Below, piece after piece: positions 56,682-64,000 of a DNA stretch of 64,000 bases (the first letter of the stretch is position 1; every line of letters starts with the position of its first letter). The stretch covers positions 78,498 through 142,497 of the forward strand of contig CACRXP010001144.1 of NCBI GenBank assembly GCA_902702965.1, written 5' to 3'. This stretch comes from Spirometra erinaceieuropaei. Its lineage: Eukaryota > Platyhelminthes > Cestoda > Diphyllobothriidea > Diphyllobothriidae. Made by a program: the position numbers and the translations under genes. The notes under the pieces were generated by a model that worked only from the letters and a program-made list of their open reading frames with translations, did not search any database and had not been told where the DNA came from.

Positions 56682-57086
56682 TTAACCTAAAGATATGGTA
56701 ATGTCTAACATTTCCGCATTCCGTACCAGACTATGTACATCAGCCATAGCGGTCAGCTTGCAGGCAACACAAATTATGATCCCTCTTCCTTCTTCTCGGC
56801 TTAGTCTCACTCTCCTGAATTGCTGATATCCTCTAAGGGGTATTTCTGAATCTGCGATGTCTTCAGTAAGCCACGTTTCTGCAAAAGCTGTAGTGTCTTG
56901 TTTATCTTCACCAACTAAGTCTCTTAGTTCGTCTAGTTTGTTGAAGAGACTTTTTACATTTGCGAAGATAACCTTCAATGATAGTTTCGCCGGAGAGGCC
57001 CGACCTTCATTGTGACAGATTTTGACCACATGAAAGACTCCTTGGCCTGCACTATTTTGATCTTTAGCCCTTCCATCATCTGCCAA
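56682..57086 (-). pseudogene. B-family endonuclease, N-terminal part
   Basis: Reads LKVIFANVKSLFNKLDELRD, TAFAETWLTEDIADSEIPLR, then GYQQFRRVRLSREEGRGIII, the start of an AP-endonuclease domain. The rest of the domain continues in other frames to about 56100. Confidence 0.75.
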
Positions 57087-57099
57087 ATCTTTCCCTTAA

Positions 57100-58200
57100 T
57101 TCCGGTCTCCGATCTCTCATTTTCAGTTTTTCCCTCGATTCGCAGTCTGGTTAAAAAAAAACTCTTTTTTGTGCAAGATCCGTAAGGCCGTTCCATTTTC
57201 TAACAGAAGCGTTGCTTAAGCTTTGCTTTCTAAAATAACTTTGAAGGGTCCTGGAGATGTTTGTAGGTCACGACCTGGGCCCGCTTTGCCTGGTCAGAAG
57301 GCCTTTTACGGCGAAGATTTCCCCATCCCTCAGGTCGGCACTGGCCTATTCGTTAGGAAGGTCTAGATCGTGTGCCCCTGTTTCTTCGGAGTGAAGGATG
57401 TGGACTCTGGAGCACCCCTTACTTCAATATTTTGCTGACGATTTATTCAAGAACTCATTTTCGTCTCATCCGCACTAGGACGATATAGTGCCACTGTGAT
57501 GCTCCCGACGGACGATGGCACATCGACTTTAACCTGATTTTCGTCCGGCGTAGGCGGTATAGGACATGGATTTTCATATGACGTGCTTGCTCCGGTATTT
57601 GGGCTTCTACATTCATTGCCCTGCTGCAATGTAATGCAAAAAGAGCTATCGTGTCCTTTCCCATAAACGGAAAATTTAGCACACTTTCCAGCTGATTTGA
57701 CTTAGTAATGATATGGAGTAACAGCGTCACCTTCTAAAAATGACGGTGAGTCCTTATAGTGCATTCTAACAGATCTTTCGAGGGTCACCCTAATCTTGCC
57801 ATCTTTAGTGTTCGATGATTTCGTCGGTCAATTTACCGTAGCGATTAATGAAACTTGACTTATTTTTGTTGCATTATTGTCGACTGCCGCGTTATTCGCC
57901 GGAAATGATTTGCCTGGAGTTTCCTCTGGAGACATAACTTGCTTCCTCTTCCTCTTCTTCACTGGATTCGCGTTTTCCGTGCCTGCGCCTCCATTAGGAG
58001 GATATTCGTCGCTTGTCGATCAAAATTTGGCGGATTATTAAGTTATTTCGTTTTACTGTGCTTCAGAATAGCCACAATGATGTCCGTCAAGTGACCCTGT
58101 TTCTCATCTAGCGTCTTGACTCGCATTTCATGTCTCTCACAACCGACACATTGACATAAAAGCGCAGAATCCGTCTAGTTTGTCAGAGAGTTTTCAGCGC
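57100..58200 (-). pseudogene. B-family ORF1 remnant
   Basis: The minus strand shows a Cys-rich start (CQCVGCERHEMRVKTLDEKQ) near 58140, a basic middle, and a C-terminal block near 57200 (MERPYGSCTKKSFFLTRLRI) positioned just before the endonuclease. Broken by several stops. The layout matches ORF1 of families A and C. Confidence 0.55.
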
Positions 58201-58383
58201 TTGTTGGCAGTGCACTGGTCTTTATTTCCTGCCGTGTCTCATGGACTTTACTGTGCTTAAGTCCCTAGGGTCTAATGATTCCAGCGGAATTTTTTTTCGC
58301 GAAAGAGTGATAATGAATTAAAGACCGTTCCCATATATCGTTCCCCAGTAAACAATTTAATCTGACCAGCAGCAGACCATTCA

Positions 58384-58450
58384 TCCGTAGCGCAGTGGTC
58401 AACATCCTGACCTCTGGATCCGGAGGTCCTGGTTGTGCGACTTCTGGGGA
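58384..58450 (+). repeat. Weak tRNA-like sequence
   Basis: TCCGTAGCGCAGTGGTCAAC followed by CCTCTGGATCCGGAGG and GGTCCTGGTTGTGCGAC has an A-box-like start, a hairpin in the anticodon position and a poor B box. Likely a decayed tRNA-derived retroposon head. Confidence 0.3.
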
Positions 58451-59740
58451 CGCGTTTTTTTTTATAACGGAGTGGCTCATTGCTAATTGTTTTCTAAGGT
58501 TTTTATCTACTTAGGATACTGCTGGATATTTCCAGGATGGGCACGTTGCTTAGTATGAAGTTAGGTAGAAAACGACTGAACCATTTGCAGTTTTCGATGT
58601 GGGTCTTGGAGAAGAGCTTTCACTTAGTGAGCCTTGCACAGATATATGGACGGCTGCACATAGCTGTTGATGACGAATTTGTGATAGGGTTCACCGGCGC
58701 GAATGAGAGGAGTAATCACTGTTTCTGTTCCTTGGAGGATTCCGGTAGAATCTTCCTCCTGACGCCGTTAGAAATAACTTCGTGACCCAAAATTCCAAGA
58801 ATAGTAAAACTGTCAAGTTGGTGTACTCGAAATCCGAATCCAAAGAATATGTTGTCAGTTCGCAGTTTATTTCTACGCGACGATGAGTTCACCATAGACT
58901 ACCGACTAAAATCAAAGAAAACTCGGAGAACTAGAGGTTCGAATTAAATCCGAAGGATGAAAATTAAAACGTTCTCCTGCAAACCTGTGTGGAATACCGT
59001 CTCCTTTTGACCAACGGCTTCTTCCGCTTTCTAAATGGGGGAAAGCGATCCGGATGCACACCCGATCTTAGCATTGGCAAATGCTGGATTAGGTTCTCGT
59101 CCGACAGGACGTGTTGGTGACCAAGGCAGGAGCCTACATGGACCGTCGGACCGTCGCAAACAAGGCGGCCATTTCGACCATAATCGTGCCAGGTCACCAT
59201 TAAGTCTTCATTTTCCCCTTAATGCTTTTGCATATTTTACAATCCAGTACATATACTAGAGAGAGGCGAACCTTAAGAACCAATATTCGTATATATACGG
59301 AGGGGAAACAGACAAATACTTACATAGTAATTTCATTCATTTATATCCGGCATCGGTAAGGGTATGGTTTGTACCCGGGGTAGGCCTAATAGTATACAGG
59401 ACTGACTATTGCATTTACTAAAATGGGTGTTACTCTATTACGTATCTTCCATGTACCACTTAGGCTTGGTTTAAGTGTTTCACCTGTTTGTGCTACTGAC
59501 CTTGCAAACAACCGCCCCGAGAACCAGATGCAGCAGGACCGTCTATGTTGACTCATTATTATGTGTTTTTTCCTGTGTTCAAGGGAGACTGACAGTGCAC
59601 ATGGGGCGCTATAACAAACCTATTCTATTCTAAGCCTCCGCCACGCGGGACAGCAAGGTTTCCCAAGTTTGTTTTAGGCCGTCAGCGTTTAGTACAAACC
59701 ATTAAACGATATTGTATCCCGTCAACATGGGCTCAGATAG
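58451..59740. other. Intergenic, no gene recognised
   Basis: Holds short frames (82 codons or fewer) and, near 59618, a CCTATTCTATTCTA stretch that may be a retroposon tail. Nothing else is supported. Confidence 0.5.
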
Positions 59741-59901
59741 CTAGGCCTGACAGAGGGTTTCCTTCATGTAATCTTCTTCTTTGTCTTGGCAATATTGCAC
59801 CACCTTGTCGGTGTTCAGTATTTTCCTTATCTCCTCAACTTCCGTTGGCATGTCCCTCTGAGGTCGTCTGGGTCTTGCCGTTTGTTCGGGTGGTGGTCTT
59901 C
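59741..59901 (-). CDS. Candidate terminal exon, unknown protein
   Basis: The minus strand after TTCTGTTTATTCTAAG reads RPPPEQTARPRRPQRDMPTE, then VEEIRKILNTDKVVQYCQDK and EEDYMKETLCQA, ending in TAG (59743-59741). The charged, low-AT coding look, the acceptor with pyrimidine tract and the clean stop suggest a last exon. The A element at 59910 would then lie in the intron just upstream. I recognise no family. Confidence 0.35.
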
Positions 59902-59941
59902 CTTAGAATAAACAGAATTTCTTTACTCTAACAGCTTTGGA

Positions 59942-60589
59942 GTGATGGAAAGCAGTTCATCCCGATCAGCTCCGACCGGCTTTTGCATTCAATCCCAGGA
60001 AATGGATAAATGGCTGCATGATGGAGTTTCTCATGCCAAATTGAGATTTTTGTATACCAATGCTCAAAGTCTCGTTTCGAAGATCGACGAACCCAAAGCG
60101 ATATTATTAGAACGAATCCCCGACTTCATCGCCATAACTGAAACTTGGCTTAATGCCGAAATTGTGGATGCTGAGATTTCGATACTGGGTTACCAGCTCG
60201 TTCGTGGACACCGTCAAAATAGACCGGGCGGTGGGGTAGTCGTAGATGTAAAGGCAGGAATTTCAGCAGTTGAACGAGCCCACACCCTCCCCCTTGAATA
60301 TGAATCCGTCTGGATCAAGATAAAGAAGAGTAATGCACAAAATCTACAATGCCAGGCGATTTACACACCACCAAACCTTCCGCGTGCAGCTGATGAATCG
60401 CTCCTTGGTTTAGTCAAAGACGTAGCTAGCCACCAAAAGGTACTTATTGCTGGGGGTTTCAACGCACCCGCAATAGAGTGGGAAACTAGGGCAGTTAACG
60501 GTGGACCAGCCTCTTTCAACAATAAGCTACTGGACCTCACACTCGATCTCCCTCTGGCGCAACATGTAAAGGTACCAACAACATTTTGA
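59942..60589 (+). pseudogene. A-family endonuclease
   Basis: A 215-codon frame with LRFLYTNAQSLVSKIDEPKA, IAITETWLNAEIVDAEISIL, RPGGGVVVDVK and HQKVLIAGGFNAPAIEWETR, ending VKVPTTF then TGA. The expected continuation (RENQRxxCLDLVFTKD) follows in frame after the stop (ENQRANCLDLVFTKD), so a CGA to TGA change truncated it. GGFN replaces the usual GDFN, a probably damaging change. Confidence 0.85.
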
Positions 60590-61165
60590 GAGAATCAGAG
60601 GGCGAATTGTCTAGACCTAGTTTTCACTAAAGACTTCTCTAATATCGACGAAGTGTATGCCAATGCACCTCTCGGGAAATGTGACCATACTACGTTACCA
60701 TTGGATTATTCGCTCTTCTCTCAACGCCAGAAGAGAACAGAGGGCCAACCTAATGTATGGAGGGCAGATTTTAACACGATGAAGAACGAATAGATGTCCG
60801 TGAATTGGGACCACTTGCTCAGGGGAGATCCGGCGGACGACTGGAGATCTTTTAAGAAGATTTAACTCGATCTGACTCGGCGCTGTTGTCCACCTAAAGT
60901 ACAAAAAACAACTAGTCGACCTGCTTGGTTAACTAGAGACCTAAATTGGTAGCTACGGAAGAAAAGCAAAAGGTGGAAAATATTCAGGGAAAATGCGTCA
61001 CCAGCGCATTTCTTAGAATTTCGTCATCAACGAGATGAAGTGAAAAAATGTATACATCAGGCACGGAAGGAGTAGGAATCGAAAATTATCCGACAGGCTG
61101 AAGAGATGCCGTAGATTTTATTTCACTATCTTAACAGTTGACTAAAAAATAAGGACCCGGTCGCG

Positions 61166-62865
61166 GTGTTGAAGGAGGATAATGGTGTAGAGATCATTGA
61201 GAACAGCGAGAAAGCCGAACACTTAGGGCAGTATTTTGCTTCGGTTTTTTCTACAGAAACAGAGCTTCGCAGTGCCAACAATGCTGATGAGACCGCTGGT
61301 CCCGTGTTTGACTCCATACTCTTCCCGACAGCTGTCGTGGAAAGGGAGCTGCAAAATCTCAAAGAAGCTATGTCCTCGGGTCCGGACAATATACCGGCCA
61401 AATTATTGAAAGAATTTGCGAATGAACTCTCCAAACCACTGGCACGCATCTTCTGCTCGTCATTCGAATTAGGGAGGCTGGCATCGGAATGGAAGACGGC
61501 AAATATCTTTCCAATATACAAGGGCAGGACTCGCACTACTGCTAACAATTGTCGGTAATACCATTCTGCCTAATTATCGGCTTGTTAGTCTAACCTGCAT
61601 CTGCTGTAAAATAATGGAGGCCATAGTTAAGAAGGCAACAATGAATTTCCTGGAGCAGGGTCATTTACTCTCAGACCTGCAGCACGGCTCCAGAAAGAAC
61701 CGCTCGTGCCTTTCCAGTTTATTGCGCTCGACGGAGCAGTGGACTTGCGCACTGGACGAGGATGGTAGGGTCGATGTCATCTACACAGACTTTAAGAAAG
61801 CCTTCGACAGTGTCCCACACAAACGCCTAATCTATAAACTTTCTGAAATTGAGATAAGAGGAAGGCTGCTGACATGGATAACAAATTTTCTTACCGGCGG
61901 ATCACAAACCGTGTTCATTGAGGCCTCAAGGTCAACTCCTACCCCCGTTCTAAGTGGTGTAGCCCAGGACTCCGTCTTAGGGCCGTTGCTATTTCTGGTT
62001 TACATTAACGACTGCGTCGACGACCTGGGATGCAGCGCCGTCATGTTTTTTGACGATGTTAAGCCATGGAGACCCATCAGATCTGACGCAGACAGGTACG
62101 CGCTTCAAGGCAGTCTTAACCGCCTGAACAGTTGGTTAGCTCGTTGGCTCCTTAATTTTAATGTGACGAATGTGTGGTCCTGAGACTCCGCGCCAAAAGA
62201 CCAGTAAGGAGGACGATTCCTTTCAATATGTCCTTGATGGTCAGCCCCTTACAAATATTGTGGAACAGAAAGACCTCGGCGTCCTAATAACCTCCTCGTT
62301 AAAACCATCATCACAGTGTCAAAGGGCAGCCAAAAGTGCGATAAGGGTGTTATTTTTGCTGAGGCGAGGATTTGTGCAGATCGATAAAGAGCTGTTCGGG
62401 AAAACCTATGGGGCATACGTCCGGTCTCACTTCGAGTATACAGTCCAGGCCGGGCGACCGTGGTTGAAGAAAGATTACCAACGACTGGAAGGAGTACAGG
62501 CGATGTCTACGAATATGGTCAAGAATCTTCATCGTCTGCCTTACGAAACCAGGCTGACCGAACTAAATCTGTTTCCTCTAAATTAAAGGCAACCGCGCGG
62601 CGATCTCATTCAAACCTACAGGATTGTCAGAGGCCGTGAGTGTGCCCTGGACTTTGATAAATTCTTCGAATTGGCCAGGACTGACCGTCTGCGTGGTCAA
62701 CCCTTCAAAATACAGAGGAAGCTGGCTCATTCGGACGTCCGACGGAACGCCTTCTCTCACAGGGTCATTGGGGCATGGAACGGACTCCCTGATGCGGTGG
62801 TTCTTTCCGAAAGTGTCAAATCCTTTAAGTGCAGACTAGATGCTCATTTGCTAAGAAACTACTGA
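61166..62865 (+). pseudogene. A-family reverse transcriptase
   Basis: Frames 61166-61558 (EAMSSGPDNIPAKLLKEFAN, ASEWKTANIFPIYKG), 61614-62183 (DLQHGSRKNRSCLSSLLRST, YTDFKKAFDSVPHKRLIYKL, SVLGPLLFLVYINDCVDDLG, active site MFFDDVKPW), 62170-62586 (KDLGVLITSSLKPSSQC, VRSHFEYTVQAG) and 62671-62865 (IGAWNGLPDAVVLSESVKSF) together make an RT with C-terminal domain. Each boundary is a frameshift or stop. Confidence 0.85.
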
Positions 62866-63056
62866 ACAGATAATAACGATTGTTTTAGCGGTGGCAGTTT
62901 GCGCCTGGCTCACACTTACCGCTAACTTTGTAACTTTCGGCATTTGCTGATGTAATTGTTGACTTTATTTCTGTTTATCTATATGAATAGGGAGCTCAAG
63001 GGCGAAAGCCTCATTCCTTCAATTAACTGACTTCAAACTTACTTAAACTGACTTAC

Positions 63057-63247
63057 GGTTTATAGCTATTTCCTACGACTGCAACTACCGCCCACTTACA
63101 GATATTGATGCTTATGTCTACATGAACAGACTGTGTTTATGTGTTCCGATATTCAAGTCGTGACGTTATTTTTCGTGCTAAAATCTTCGTTATGTACAAT
63201 AACTTATTTCCACTACATATACTTAGATATAAATATGTATATATGAT
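63057..63247. other. Short spacer, no feature recognised
   Basis: AT-rich sequence between the A element and the short structured repeat. Confidence 0.5.
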
Positions 63248-63322
63248 AGTAGATGGCCGCTCACCGATAGTTTCTGCGAAACACTCGTTCTGCTGTGCCT
63301 TACGGGCTCTCTATTCGTAAGC
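63248..63322 (+). repeat. Short structured repeat, copy 2
   Basis: CGCTCACCGATAGTTTCTGC, then ACACTCGTTCTGCTGTGCC and TTACGGGCTCTCTATTCG match the copy at 37620-37700. It lies about 190 bases after the A element 3' end. Confidence 0.6.
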
Positions 63323-63691
63323 CATGCCTCTTTACACTACCACACTTGTCTTCTATTTTTATTCCTTCTCACTGTCGTTTAGCTTACCTTGTTATACCTT
63401 CTTCTTGTTCTCATTTTTGCATTTTTTGTGAATCTCTGACAGTTATTGCGTCTCCTGGTATAGCTCTCAATCTGCGTTATTCACACTTTCGATTAATGCT
63501 CGCCGCCAATTTCCGTTGCCTGCTAATTCCCTTGGAAGCCGAGATTCAGTTATTCAGTTACCTGGGTTTTCCTGACTATCGTTTTGGACAAGTTTTTCGA
63601 ATTTGTGCGCGTACTTACGGCCTACTTTATAAGCGCAATAAAAAGCTTTCAATGTAATTCATTCTTATTTCCTCATTCTTATTTTTCATTC

Positions 63692-63826
63692 TTATTTTCT
63701 CGAATTACTTTTCATGCCTCCGAATGCCCCACCAATATAACCCCTATTACCACCATTCCCGTTAGGCAGGGTCCTCAGGTTATCTGTTGCTGATCCCAGG
63801 TACGAACCATACTCATGCCCTGGCAT
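63692..63826 (-). CDS. Candidate small exon, Gly/Asn-rich
   Basis: After GATTTTTTACCCACTGACACAG the minus strand reads MPGHEYGSYLGSATDNLRTL, then PNGNGGNRGYIGGAFGGMKS and NSRK, ending in a stop. The acceptor-like tract directly before the Met and the Gly/Asn-rich, low-AT content suggest a coding exon. Unrecognised; chance cannot be excluded. Confidence 0.3.
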   Translation of the reverse strand: MPGHEYGSYLGSATDNLRTLPNGNGGNRGYIGGAFGGMKSNSRK

Positions 63827-64000
63827 CTGTGTCAGTGGGTAAAAAATCATCCGATATTCTTTTAAATGTCTGTCAAGGTACCCAGTTTCGATAATTTCTT
63901 TCAACCCTCAAAAATCTGGTGAGAGAGGAAGCTGACGTGCATCCGTCGTCAGATGTGAAGATTTGTCGAGATTTGTCGCTTATGCCTGTTCACTGACGAG
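63827..64000. other. Window end, no feature recognised
   Basis: No feature beyond the upstream extension of the preceding minus-strand frame. Confidence 0.4.

Larger units (their letters stand above)
49190..58230 (-). mobile_element. Non-LTR retrotransposon B, long copy carrying two nested insertions
   Basis: Minus-strand parts in order: ORF1 (about 58200-57100), endonuclease (57086 to about 56100: FANVKSLFNKLDELRD, AFAETWLTEDIADSEIPLRG, later QQSGCLDPI), reverse transcriptase (about 55500-54500), then a C insertion (53191-54500). A further RT piece (53190-53034) precedes a D insertion (49676-53033), and the last coding part plus 3' UTR ends at 49663-49190. Borders come from comparison with the B copy at 45004-46436. 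Net length is about 4.4 kb. Frameshifts are common. Confidence 0.8.
59910..63056 (+). mobile_element. Non-LTR retrotransposon A, ORF1-less copy
   Basis: Plus-strand copy from just before the endonuclease start to the 3' tail (CAATTAACTGACTTCAAACT and onward). ORF1 is missing, so it is 5'-truncated. Stops interrupt the linker between endonuclease and RT (for example TGA at 60587), and frame changes split the RT. By eye it is about 98% identical to the A (-) copy over the first endonuclease part, indistinguishable over about 600 bases (60459-61062), and only about 91% identical over the RT C-terminus. Confidence 0.88.

Overview
The window looks like nuclear DNA of a repeat-rich flatworm (Platyhelminthes), most likely a tapeworm of the Spirometra/Diphyllobothrium type. 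The reasons are a widely split conserved gene with introns of up to 7.4 kb, a CsRn1-like Gypsy element, several CR1/Jockey-group non-LTR families, RTE and Helitron remnants, and a tightly packed gene pair of the kind flatworms resolve by spliced-leader trans-splicing. The species is an inference. There is no sign of bacterial organisation.

Genic half (about 6.7-25.2 kb). A 79-residue single-pass membrane protein (6753-6992, +) ends 11-62 bases before PUS1, the tRNA pseudouridine synthase of the TruA family. I could assemble PUS1 from eight exons with matching splice phases between 7055 and 22428 (+); one exon of about 85 bases, expected between 15103 and 17912, was not found. Facing PUS1 tail to tail is a 414-residue ZNF474/ZC2HC1-like zinc-finger protein (23904-25148, -). 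A perfect copy of the catalytic PUS1 exon, with its flanks, lies inverted about 14 kb away at 840-1268. A decayed Helitron helicase lies at 4290-5345 and a faint Gypsy RNase H trace at 1513-1730.

Repeat half (about 28-64 kb). A 270-bp near-perfect palindrome abuts a second 96-bp palindrome at 28411-28776. After that the window is mostly nested retrotransposons. Family A (-) runs from about 48000 to 39244 and contains an inserted family B copy (+) and a Gypsy element (-) with both LTRs. Family B (-) runs from about 58230 to 49190 and contains an inserted family D element (+) and a truncated family C copy (+). A long family C copy (-) lies at 33505-37440, a shrunken D copy at 31353-32712 and a second A copy (+) at 59910-63056. 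All copies carry stops or frameshifts, so the region reads as a record of insertion order rather than as active elements.

The most interesting observations are the possible two-gene operon, the altered catalytic motif of PUS1 and its perfect orphan exon, the paired palindromes, and two retrotransposon copies that lost their reverse-transcriptase core at 4-5 bp microhomologies, with different divergence on the two sides of the junction. Three short minus-strand reading frames that look like unassigned host exons (29706, 33095, 59741) and one at 63692 deserve transcript evidence. Identity figures were counted by eye.
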